From JBFKMV01 sp041629655 (GTDB taxonomy: Bacteria; Acidobacteriota; Polarisedimenticolia; Polarisedimenticolales; Polarisedimenticolaceae), in contig JBFKMV010000100.1 of the NCBI GenBank assembly GCA_041629655.1, positions 1 through 18,088 on the forward strand: a DNA stretch of 18,088 bases. The letters are read 5' to 3'. The notes beneath the pieces were generated by a model that searched no databases, was not told the origin of the DNA, and saw nothing but the letters and a program-made list of their open reading frames with translations. Made by a program: the position numbers and the translations under genes. This document shows, piece after piece, positions 1 to 8,886 of this stretch (position 1 is the stretch's first letter; each line of letters opens with the position of its first letter).

Positions 1-19
1 CGGCCGACCCGCTCTCGAC

Positions 20-48
20 TTGACTCCGCATCCTGCCGCCCCTACGGT
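20..48 (+). promoter_or_regulatory. Sigma-70-type promoter for the sulfatase-like gene
   Basis: TTGACT (20-25) matches the -35 consensus at five of six positions. A 17-bp spacer separates it from TACGGT (43-48), which keeps the TA...T frame of a -10 box. The predicted transcript starts near 55, about 13 nt before the ATG at 68. This is inferred from sequence only. Confidence 0.55.
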
Positions 49-67
49 GATTCCGCTCGGGTGATTC

Positions 68-1399
68 ATGAAGCACAGAACACCGGTCGTGCCTTTGCTG
101 CTCGCGGCGATCGCCGCCTCGTTGTCGTGCGCCGATCCGCAGCCCGCGCCGCGCCGGGTGCTGCTGGTGATCCTGGACACCGTCCGGGCCGACCACCTGT
201 CGTCCTACGGATACGACCGGCGGACCACACCGCACCTCGACCGGCTGGCCGGGGAGGGGGAGCGTTACACGCAGGCCTACGCGCAGTCCTCGTGGACGTT
301 GCCGACGATCGCGACGATCCTGACCGGGCAGCCGCCGCACGCACACGGGGCGGGGTTCGCCGACGGGGTGATCTTCCCGCTGCGCGAGGGGGTGCCGACG
401 CTGGCCGGGCTGCTCGGGGCGGCGGGGTTTGAAACCGGCGGGATCTGGAACGTGGTGTGGTGCCAGCCGCAGTCGGGGCTGGCCCAGGGGTTCGGGTTCT
501 ACGACTACGTGATGACGGACGCCACGAACCGCAATCACAGGAGCGCCTCCGACACCACCGATCTGGCGCTGCGCTGGCTGGGGGAGCAGGACCCCGATGC
601 GTCGCTGTTCCTGGCCGTGCACTACTTCGACCCGCACCTGACGTACGATCCGCCGGCGCCGTTCGACAGCGAGTTCGAGCCGGACCAGCGAGACCACGTG
701 CCAGAGGGGTTCGGGAGCGCGGGCGAGATGGTGCGGATCCGCACCGGCGACCTCGAGTTGACGCCGCGGCAGCGCGAGAGCCTGATCGCGCGCTACGACG
801 GCGAGCTGCGCTACATGGACGAGCAGTTCGGGCGGCTGCGCGCCGGCATGGAGCAGGCCGGGCTGTGGGACGACACGCTGGTCGTCGTGATCGCCGATCA
901 CGGCGAGGAGTTCTGGGACCACGGGAGCTTCGAGCACGGTCACAGCCACTTCGCCGAGGTCGTGCGCGTGCCGCTGATCGTGCGCCGTCCGGGCGGTCCG
1001 GCGGGGGTGGTGCGGGACGAGCGCGTGCGGCAGCTCGACGTCGCGCCGACGATCCTCGAGTATGCCGGGATCCCGGTCCCGCCGGGACTCCCGGGACATC
1101 CGCTGGGCCGCGGCGGCGCGCGCTACTCGGTCGCCGAGGGGACGCTGTACGGCGGCGATCTCGTCTCCGTGCGGTCGGACGACGGGGTGCTGATCGTCGA
1201 GCGCTCGCAGGGCCGCGCCGTGTTCTTCACCGCGGACGACGCCCGGGAGCAGCGCGACGCCTCGCTGGAGCTGGCCGAGCAGGCCGGCCTGGCCGACATC
1301 GTGCGCTCGCTCCCGCCGCCGCGGCGGCCCGGCGACGAGCGCTGGGAGCCGAACGAGGAGCAGCTGCGGCAGCTGCGCTCGCTGGGCTACGTGCAGTAG
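68..1399 (+). CDS. Exported sulfatase-like hydrolase (alkaline phosphatase superfamily)
   Basis: A 443-residue member of the sulfatase/alkaline-phosphatase fold, which cleaves or transfers sulfate or phosphate esters. The N-terminus has basic residues, then a hydrophobic stretch (about residues 7-20) ending in SLSC, so a signal peptide is clear; C21 could be a lipidation site, although S18 at the -3 position is not a canonical lipobox. Metal-site motifs are visible: ILDTVRAD (D37), FDPH (188-190), ADHGEE (D277, H278) and EHGHSH (290-294). The nucleophile segment reads SSWTLPTIATILTG, so the position of the sulfatase Cys/Ser is Thr77 and the CxPSR signature is absent. That favours a Thr-nucleophile enzyme, as in phosphoglycerol transferases, over a formylglycine sulfatase. 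The C-terminus (LRSLGYVQ) is typical of such proteins. The ATG at 68 follows a good promoter but has only a weak ribosome site. Substrate unknown. Confidence 0.85.
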   Translation: MKHRTPVVPLLLAAIAASLSCADPQPAPRRVLLVILDTVRADHLSSYGYDRRTTPHLDRLAGEGERYTQAYAQSSWTLPTIATILTGQPPHAHGAGFADGVIFPLREGVPTLAGLLGAAGFETGGIWNVVWCQPQSGLAQGFGFYDYVMTDATNRNHRSASDTTDLALRWLGEQDPDASLFLAVHYFDPHLTYDPPAPFDSEFEPDQRDHVPEGFGSAGEMVRIRTGDLELTPRQRESLIARYDGELRYMDEQFGRLRAGMEQAGLWDDTLVVVIADHGEEFWDHGSFEHGHSHFAEVVRVPLIVRRPGGPAGVVRDERVRQLDVAPTILEYAGIPVPPGLPGHPLGRGGARYSVAEGTLYGGDLVSVRSDDGVLIVERSQGRAVFFTADDAREQRDASLELAEQAGLADIVRSLPPPRRPGDERWEPNEEQLRQLRSLGYVQ

Positions 1400-1404
1400 G
1401 GCGG

Positions 1405-1440
1405 CGGAGCCGGTCGTCTCAGGAACGCGGCGCGGCTCCG
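1405..1440. repeat. Inverted repeat at convergent gene junction
   Basis: Perfect 8-bp arms CGGAGCCG (1405-1412) and CGGCTCCG (1433-1440) with a 20-nt spacer lie between the stop of the sulfatase-like gene and the 3' end of the opposing receiver gene. There is no T-run. It could act as a weak bidirectional terminator or an RNA 3'-end stabiliser, or be chance in GC-rich DNA. Confidence 0.3.
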
Positions 1441-1799
1441 GCGAGGATCGCGACCAGCCGGCCCGGCAGCGTCGTGGGGTCGAACGGCTTCGCGATCACG
1501 CCGCGCGCCCCCAGTCCGATCAGACGGTCGACGGTTGCCGGGTCGTCCTTGGCGGTCAGGAACACCACCGGCGGCAGGTCCTGGTCGGAGAGGTCGCGCA
1601 TCCGTCCCAGCAACTCCGCCCCGTCGGCGTCGGGCAGCATGTAGTCCAGCAGCACCGCGTCCGGACGCTCGGCCGCCAGCGCGGCCAGCGCGCCGGAGGC
1701 ATCCTCGGCCTCGCGTACGTCGTGACGTCCGAGACGGGACAGCGCCATGCCGGCCACCAGCCGGATCGCCGGGTCGTCGTCCACCAGCAGGATCTTCAT
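1419..1799 (-). CDS. Single-domain response regulator (CheY-like receiver)
   Basis: A 126-residue stand-alone receiver domain with no output domain. It has the acidic pocket VDDD (7-9), phospho-acceptor D52 in LLDYMLPDADG, T82 in FLTAKDD and K104 in IAKPF, so it should be phosphorylatable. It is the last gene of the phosphorelay operon. Its ATG overlaps the TGA of the HPt-REC-GGDEF-REC gene (ATGA, 1796-1799), which implies translational coupling. It probably acts by protein contact or as a phosphate sink or shuttle in the relay; its partner cannot be read from sequence. Confidence 0.9.
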   Translation of the reverse strand: MKILLVDDDPAIRLVAGMALSRLGRHDVREAEDASGALAALAAERPDAVLLDYMLPDADGAELLGRMRDLSDQDLPPVVFLTAKDDPATVDRLIGLGARGVIAKPFDPTTLPGRLVAILAGAAPRS

Positions 1800-3331
1800 T
1801 CCCGCTGGAGCAGACGATGGACCCGCGCCTGCAGCTCCATCGGCGAGAACGGCTTGACCATGTAGTCGTCGGCGCCCAGCTCGAAGCCGCGCACCACGTG
1901 CTCCTCGGCGCCGAGGCCGGTCAGCATCACCACCGGCGTCTTGGCGAAGCTCGGCAGGTCGCGCAGCTTCGAGAGCAACGCGAAGCCGTCCAGGCCCGGC
2001 AGCATCACGTCCAGGATCGCCAGCGCCAGGTCGCGGTCCCGGGCCTGCTCCAGTGCCAGCTCGCCGTCGGCGCAGTGCAGCACCCGGAACCCCTCGCGCT
2101 CGAGGTTGGCGCCGATGATGAACGCCACGTCCGGGTCGTCCTCGGCCAGCAGGATCTCGCGCACCGGCAGCCCGAGGTCCATCTGCGGGTTGATCACCCG
2201 GTTGCGCCCCGTCGTCTTGGCCAGGTAGAGCAGCCGGTCGGCCTCGGCGAGCGCCTCGGCATCGGCCGTGTGCTCCCCGATCCCCGTCACGCCCGCCGAG
2301 AAGGTCACGCTGAACTCCTCGCCGCCCTCGCCGGGGAAGCGCTCCCGGGCAAAGGCCTCGCGGACCTTGTTCAACGCCACCGTCGCGCGCGGGACCGAGG
2401 TGCCGGGGAACAGGGCCGCGAACTCCTCGCCACCCCAGCGCGCGAAGACGTCCGACCGCCGGCTGACCGACTCCACCACCCGGGCGAAGCGGCGCAGCAC
2501 CTCGTCGCCCAGCGCGTGACCGTGCCCGTCGTTGATCGCCTTGAAGCGGTCGAGGTCGATCATCGCCAGTGACAGCTGCTGGCCCGTGCGGCCCATCAAC
2601 GAGCGCGCCCGCTCCAGCGCCTCGTGGAACGCGGCGCGGTTGGGCAGGCCGGTCAGCGCATCGCGCAGCGACTGGCGCGAGGCCTGGCCGGCGCGGCGGA
2701 TCGTCGCTCCCGCCGCCGCGGACAGCACGTCGGGGTCGACCGGCTTGCGGAAGAACTGCTCGGCGCCCAGCGCCAGGCACTCGGCCTGGACCTCCGAGGT
2801 GACCCGCGCGGATACCACGAACACCGGGAGGCTCGCGTTGGCGCTCTCCTCGCGGAGCTGGACCAGGAAATTTCGCCCGTCCAGGTCGGGAAGCACCAGG
2901 TCCAGCACGACCAGCCGCACGGGATGGCGCTCCAGGACCCGCCGGGCCTCGACCGTGGTTCCGGCGACGTGGATCCGGCGGCTCGGTCCCGCGAGCGCCG
3001 CGCGGATCAGCTCGACGTCGCTGGCGTTGTCCTCGACGATCAGGATGTCCACCTGCCGGCCCGCCCCGCTGGCCGCCACCGCGCGGAGCGTGCTGAGCAA
3101 CCGGTCGACGCTGCCCGGCAGCTCGCCGTCGGCGGCCCGCTCGACCTCCAGCGCCGCGGCGGAGATCGCGGGATAGCCGAACGTTCCGCCCGAGCCCTTC
3201 AGCACGTGCGCGATGCGCAGGATCCGGCCCCGCGATTCCGGCGTCTCGTCGTCGAGGAACCGCCGCGCCTTCTCCAGCGCCGCGATCTGCGCGGAGAGTC
3301 CCTCGATGTAGTAGTTCTGAAGCTCGAGCAT
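1796..3331 (-). CDS. HPt-REC-GGDEF-REC diguanylate cyclase
   Basis: A 511-residue multidomain relay protein. Domains in order: HPt (about 1-90) with phospho-acceptor H42 in AHVLKGSGG; receiver 1 (94-213) with D144 in VVLDLVLPDLDG and K196; GGDEF (222-385) with an intact GGEEF active site (300-304), the substrate motif DLDRFKAINDGHGH (259-272) and an inhibitory I-site RRSD (291-294) five residues before GGEEF; receiver 2 (391-508) with D441 and K493. It should make c-di-GMP from GTP, gated by phosphorylation and subject to product inhibition. The order differs from the PleD layout (REC-REC-GGDEF) by having an N-terminal HPt and a receiver on each side of the cyclase. The ATG at 3331 follows a GGAG and starts 23 bp after the stop of the upstream receiver gene. 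All catalytic residues are present. Confidence 0.93.
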   Translation of the reverse strand: MLELQNYYIEGLSAQIAALEKARRFLDDETPESRGRILRIAHVLKGSGGTFGYPAISAAALEVERAADGELPGSVDRLLSTLRAVAASGAGRQVDILIVEDNASDVELIRAALAGPSRRIHVAGTTVEARRVLERHPVRLVVLDLVLPDLDGRNFLVQLREESANASLPVFVVSARVTSEVQAECLALGAEQFFRKPVDPDVLSAAAGATIRRAGQASRQSLRDALTGLPNRAAFHEALERARSLMGRTGQQLSLAMIDLDRFKAINDGHGHALGDEVLRRFARVVESVSRRSDVFARWGGEEFAALFPGTSVPRATVALNKVREAFARERFPGEGGEEFSVTFSAGVTGIGEHTADAEALAEADRLLYLAKTTGRNRVINPQMDLGLPVREILLAEDDPDVAFIIGANLEREGFRVLHCADGELALEQARDRDLALAILDVMLPGLDGFALLSKLRDLPSFAKTPVVMLTGLGAEEHVVRGFELGADDYMVKPFSPMELQARVHRLLQRE

Positions 3332-3354
3332 GCCCTGGATCTCCGCCCCGACCG

Positions 3355-3717
3355 TCAGCCGAGGCGACGCCGGACCGCAGCGAGCAACAGCGCCTCGTCC
3401 ACGATCGGCTTGGACACGTAGTCGTCGAAACCCTCGGCCAGGAAGCGCTCGCGGTCCCCGGCCATGGCATGCGCGGTGAGCGCGATCACCGGGCAGTCGC
3501 AGAGCGACGCGTCGGCCCGGATCCGCTGCAGCACCTCGGTTCCGTCCAGTCCCGGCAGCGAGATGTCGAGCAGGATCAGGTCGGGCGCGTCGCCGGGCAG
3601 GCCGGCCAGCGCCGCGCTGCCGGTCTCGTACTCGACGACGTCGTAGGCGTCGGCGAGGATCGCTTGGACGAGCATCCGGTTGTCGGGGTTGTCCTCCACC
3701 ACGGCGATCTTCTTCAT
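3355..3717 (-). CDS. Single-domain response regulator, DivK-like
   Basis: A 120-residue receiver-only protein. It has acidic pocket E8-D9, phospho-acceptor D51 in LLDISLPGLDG, T81 and K103 in SKPI. The stretch ALTAHAMAGDRERFLAEGFDDY is characteristic of DivK and hybrid-kinase receivers. The ATG overlaps the TGA of the upstream HPt gene (ATGA, 3714-3717). Placement directly before a GGDEF protein recalls the divK-pleD operon of Caulobacter, though orthology is not claimed. It probably carries phosphoryl groups between the kinase, the HPt protein and the cyclase. Confidence 0.92.
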   Translation of the reverse strand: MKKIAVVEDNPDNRMLVQAILADAYDVVEYETGSAALAGLPGDAPDLILLDISLPGLDGTEVLQRIRADASLCDCPVIALTAHAMAGDRERFLAEGFDDYVSKPIVDEALLLAAVRRRLG

Positions 3718-4055
3718 CGGGTCTCCAGCTCTCGCTTGCGGGTCTCGAGCGCGCTGCGGGCCCGCTCCACACCGACCTCGAGGTCCTCGATCAGTCCCGG
3801 CAGCGGGTCGCGCTCCCGGGCGGCGGCCAGGCGCTCGATCCGCGCCGCCAGGTTCATCAACCCGTCCAGGCCCAGGTTGCCGGCGGACGACCTCAGCGAG
3901 TGCGCCGCGGCCTCCACGGCGCCGAGCTCCCCGTCCCGCCCCCCGTCCCGCATCGCCCCGACCTTCCGGGGCGCGTCGTCGAGGAAGGCGTCGATGATCC
4001 TGATCGCCAGCCGCTTTCCGCCGATCCTGCGCAGCCTGTCGAGCGCGACCTCCAA
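3714..4055 (-). CDS. Stand-alone HPt phosphotransfer protein (TTG start)
   Basis: A 113-residue histidine phosphotransfer domain; H52 in AAHSLRSSAGNLG is the phospho-acceptor. The preceding helix (FLDDAPRKVGAM) and the tail of basic/acidic helix fit the four-helix HPt fold, about the usual family length. No ATG or GTG lies at the expected N-terminus. A TTG at 4055 is preceded by GGAGG at 4062-4066 with 6-nt spacing, and the protein then starts directly at the HPt domain. It is first in the operon, with a predicted promoter at 4099-4126. The four-gene operon is divergent from the hybrid kinase, so this HPt is the obvious relay between that kinase's receivers and the downstream receivers. Confidence 0.85.
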   Translation of the reverse strand: MEVALDRLRRIGGKRLAIRIIDAFLDDAPRKVGAMRDGGRDGELGAVEAAAHSLRSSAGNLGLDGLMNLAARIERLAAARERDPLPGLIEDLEVGVERARSALETRKRELETR

Positions 4056-4066
4056 GACCGACCTCC
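4053..4066 (-). promoter_or_regulatory. Shine-Dalgarno and TTG start of the HPt gene
   Basis: On the minus strand GGAGG (plus coordinates 4062-4066) sits 6 nt before TTG (4053-4055). This decides the start, because no ATG or GTG is available in frame near the domain boundary. Confidence 0.7.
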
Positions 4067-4098
4067 AAATCTGTAATTCTTCTAGCGACCCTCGGCGA

Positions 4099-4126
4099 AA
4101 TATAGGCCTCCAGTTACGGACGGCAA
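4099..4126 (-). promoter_or_regulatory. Predicted promoter of the phosphorelay operon
   Basis: Reading the minus strand: TTGCCG (-35, plus 4121-4126), 16-bp spacer, TATATT (-10, plus 4099-4104). These match the sigma-70 consensus at four and five of six positions. The start would fall near 4092, giving a leader of about 37 nt before the TTG start. The -10 region lies in a GGCCTATATT decamer that recurs before the PilZ gene. Confidence 0.5.
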
Positions 4127-4143
4127 CCGGGAGGCCCCGGTTG
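4124..4143. promoter_or_regulatory. Perfect inverted repeat between divergent promoters (candidate operator)
   Basis: Arms CAACCGGG (4124-4131) and CCCGGTTG (4136-4143) are perfectly complementary around the 4-nt centre AGGC. The left arm overlaps the -35 of the minus-strand operon and the right arm overlaps the -35 of the kinase gene, so a protein bound here could block both. No T-run follows, so it is not a standard terminator. No regulator is identified. Confidence 0.5.
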
Positions 4144-4169
4144 TCGCGCGCCGGAGCGGCCCCTACCAT
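4141..4169 (+). promoter_or_regulatory. Predicted promoter of the hybrid kinase gene
   Basis: TTGTCG (4141-4146), a 17-bp spacer and TACCAT (4164-4169), each four of six to consensus. Transcription would start near 4176, only 2-3 nt before the ATG at 4179, implying a leaderless or near-leaderless mRNA. GGGAGG at 4171-4176 is only 2 nt from the ATG, too close for an ordinary ribosome site. Confidence 0.4.
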
Positions 4170-4178
4170 TGGGAGGTC

Positions 4179-6626
<2,448 letters not shown>

Positions 6627-6627
6627 T

Positions 6628-6649
6628 CGAGGGCCGGGGCTACCCCTCG
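6628..6649. terminator. Possible bidirectional terminator between kinase and HAD genes
   Basis: CGAGGG (6628-6633) and CCCTCG (6644-6649) are inverted around a 10-nt spacer spanning the 13-bp gap between convergent stop codons. An alternative GGGG/CCCC stem sits inside. There is no T-run, so intrinsic termination is uncertain. Confidence 0.3.
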
Positions 6650-7353
6650 TCCAGTCCCAGGATGCGCAGCACGGCGGCGGTGTCCTCGAGCGTGTCCAGC
6701 AACGCGTCGGGCCCGGCGCGCTCGAGCCGCTCCCGCGGGACCCAGCCCGACTGGACCGCCAGCGAGCGGTAGCCGTTGGCGCGCGCGCAGGCGACGTCGT
6801 GCTCCGTGTCGCCGATCACCCACACCCGCGACGGCTCGTAGACCAGCCCGCCCGCGGTTTCCAGCCGGGCCACGGCCAGCCGCGCGATCTCGCGGCGCTC
6901 GACGTGGTCCGACCCGAAGCCTCCGCCCGCGAAGTACCGCTCGAGCCCGAACGCCGCCAGCTTGATCCGCGCGCCGTGCTCCAGGTTGCCCGTCAACAGG
7001 CCGACGCCGACGCCCTCGCGCCGCCCCAACGCCTCGAGCAGGGCGACCACTCCCGGCAGGACCCGCCGCCGCGGATCGTCGCGGGCCAGCTCCTGCCCCA
7101 GCGCGTCGTAGTACGCCCGGTACAGTCGCTCGCGCTCGCGCTCCAGCCGCGCCGGGGCGATGGTCAGCGCCGCGGCGAGGTCGGCGACGATCCGCGGGTC
7201 GGTGCGGCCGGCGAAGGCGACCTGTTCCGTCCGCTGCTCGAAGCCGTCCACCCGCAGCACGCGCCGAAACGCGGTGCCCAGGGCGCGCTTCCCCGCACCC
7301 GCCGCATCGAGCAGCGTTCCGTCGACGTCGAACAGGACCAGCAGCGGCGCCAC
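6640..7353 (-). CDS. HAD-superfamily phosphatase, phosphoglycolate phosphatase-like
   Basis: A 237-residue haloacid dehalogenase-type hydrolase. Motif I is FDVDGTLLD (D9 nucleophile, D11), motif II LLTGN (T121), motif III lysine near K131, motif IV GDTEHD (D182, D186); the helical cap lies at about 15-95. The length and motifs fit the Gph/phosphoglycolate phosphatase group, but substrate cannot be read from sequence. It starts at GTG 7353, 11 nt after the UbiX-type gene, with only a poor ribosome site, so it is probably co-transcribed and translated by coupling or re-initiation. The operon position raises the possibility of a role linked to prenyl phosphate or menaquinone metabolism; general housekeeping dephosphorylation is equally possible. 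Confidence 0.85.
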   Translation of the reverse strand: MAPLLVLFDVDGTLLDAAGAGKRALGTAFRRVLRVDGFEQRTEQVAFAGRTDPRIVADLAAALTIAPARLERERERLYRAYYDALGQELARDDPRRRVLPGVVALLEALGRREGVGVGLLTGNLEHGARIKLAAFGLERYFAGGGFGSDHVERREIARLAVARLETAGGLVYEPSRVWVIGDTEHDVACARANGYRSLAVQSGWVPRERLERAGPDALLDTLEDTAAVLRILGLDEG

Positions 7354-7364
7354 GGCGGGTCCGC

Positions 7365-7976
7365 TCAGTCGCCCTTCCAGGGCGTGACCAGCTCGTGGCG
7401 GACGCCCAGCACCGAGAGCACCCGCCCGGCGATGAAGTCGGCGAGATCCTCGAAACTTCCGGGCCTGTTGTAGAACGCGGGCATCGCCGGGACGATCGAG
7501 GCGCCGGCCAGCGCGGCGGCGCGCAGGTTCTCGAGCTGGATCAGGTTGAGCGGCGTCTCACGCGGCACCAGCACCAGCGCGCGGCGCTCCTTGAGCGTGA
7601 CGTCGGCGGCGCGCTCGATCAGGTTCGAGGCCGCGCCGCGCGCGATGCCCGAGAGCGTCTTCATCGAGCAGGGGACCACCACCATCCCGTCCCAGTGCTG
7701 CGAGCCCGAGGCGATGGCGGCGCCGAGGTCGCGTTCGCGGTGCAGCTCCACCGTCCCCGGCCGTTCGGCCTGGCCGTACCTGCGGTCGAGCCACGGCTCC
7801 AGAACGTCGGTCTTCAGGTTGAGCTCGCACTCCTCGATCAGCAGCCGCTTGCCGTACTCCGAGGCGATCAGCTCGACCCGGTGGCCCAGCTCGAGACAGG
7901 CCTTGATCAGCCGTACGGCGTAGATCGCCCCGCTCGCGCCGGTCACCGCCACGATCAAGCGTTTCATGCCCGTCAT
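7365..7976 (-). CDS. ubiX: UbiX-type flavin prenyltransferase (MqnM role)
   Basis: A 203-residue UbiX/Pad1-family protein. The family joins dimethylallyl phosphate to reduced FMN to make prenylated FMN, the cofactor of UbiD-type decarboxylases. Visible motifs: the flavin-binding loop VTGASGAIYAVRL (11-23), PCSMKTLSGIARGAASNLIERAADV (102-126) and the active-site end PRETPLNLIQLENL and PAFYNRP. It lies 46 bp after mqnP and downstream of mqnX, so the natural reading is the futalosine-route equivalent (MqnM), serving a UbiD-like partner (MqnL) not in this window. Two in-frame ATGs exist (7976 and 7967); the second gives the family-typical MKRLIV start, so the true N-terminus may be three residues shorter. 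Confidence 0.93.
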   Translation of the reverse strand: MTGMKRLIVAVTGASGAIYAVRLIKACLELGHRVELIASEYGKRLLIEECELNLKTDVLEPWLDRRYGQAERPGTVELHRERDLGAAIASGSQHWDGMVVVPCSMKTLSGIARGAASNLIERAADVTLKERRALVLVPRETPLNLIQLENLRAAALAGASIVPAMPAFYNRPGSFEDLADFIAGRVLSVLGVRHELVTPWKGD

Positions 7977-8022
7977 TGTTGCCCATCGACCGCGAGCGGG
8001 CCAGTCCTTCCGCCGCTCGCGC

Positions 8023-8886
8023 TCACAACACGGCCGCCAGCAGCGTGCCGAGCAGATAGACGCCGCTGATCACGGCGTTCATGTTGAAGAAGGCCGTGCC
8101 GAGTCGGGACAGCTCGTCGGCGCGCACCAGCCGGTGCTCCCACAGCAGCAGCGCCGCGATGGCGGCGATGCCGAGCCAGTACACGGGGTGGATCCCGGGC
8201 GTCAACGCGCCGACGGCGGCCAGGCCGCCCAGCGCGCCGCCGTGCAGCAGCCGGGCGATCGCCAGCGCGCGTCGAACGCCGAACCGCGCGGGGATCGAGT
8301 GGAGGCCCGCGGCCACGTCGAACTCGCGGTCCTGGCAGGCGTAGATCACGTCGAAGCCGGCGACCCACAGCAGGACCGACAGGCCGAGCACCCACGGCGC
8401 GACCGCGAACTGTCCGGCCACCGCCAGCCAGCCGCCGACCGGAGCGATCGCCAGCGCGAGCCCCAGGAACAGGTGGCTCGTCCAGGTGAAGCGCTTGGTG
8501 TAGGAGTAGCCGAACACGATCGCCAGCGCGAGCGGCGACAACCACCCGCAGATCGGTTGCAGCATGAACGACGCCAGCACGAACAGCGCGCCGAGCGCGA
8601 GCGTGAACGCCCAGACCGCCCCGCGCGACAGCGCGCCCCGCGGCAGCTCGCGTCCGGAGGTGCGCGGGTTGCGCGCGTCGAGGCGCTGGTCGGCGAGCCG
8701 GTTGAAGCCCATCGCCGCGTTGCGGGCGCCGACCATCGCCACCACGATCCACAGCACCTGCCGCCCCGTGATGCCGTGGCGCATCGCGGCCAGCACCGCA
8801 CCCGACAGCGCGAACGGCAGGGCGAACAGGCTGTGCGAGAACTTGACCATTCGCGCCCAGGTGCGAACGGTCTCGAGTGCGCTCAC
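8023..8886 (-). CDS. mqnP: UbiA-family prenyltransferase, futalosine-pathway MqnP
   Basis: A 287-residue integral membrane protein with about eight to nine hydrophobic segments. The two UbiA catalytic motifs are present: NRLADQRLDARNPRT (62-76) and DVIYACQDREFD (179-190), whose acidic residues bind the Mg-diphosphate of the polyprenyl donor. The sequence AMGFNRLAD...NPRTSGRELPRG is the form seen in MqnP-type enzymes, which prenylate 1,4-dihydroxy-6-naphthoate. The gene starts at GTG 8886, which overlaps the TGA of mqnX (GTGA, 8883-8886), so translation is coupled. A 4-hydroxybenzoate prenyltransferase (UbiA) is the alternative, but adjacency to an aminofutalosine deaminase favours menaquinone synthesis. 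Confidence 0.9.
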   Translation of the reverse strand: MSALETVRTWARMVKFSHSLFALPFALSGAVLAAMRHGITGRQVLWIVVAMVGARNAAMGFNRLADQRLDARNPRTSGRELPRGALSRGAVWAFTLALGALFVLASFMLQPICGWLSPLALAIVFGYSYTKRFTWTSHLFLGLALAIAPVGGWLAVAGQFAVAPWVLGLSVLLWVAGFDVIYACQDREFDVAAGLHSIPARFGVRRALAIARLLHGGALGGLAAVGALTPGIHPVYWLGIAAIAALLLWEHRLVRADELSRLGTAFFNMNAVISGVYLLGTLLAAVL

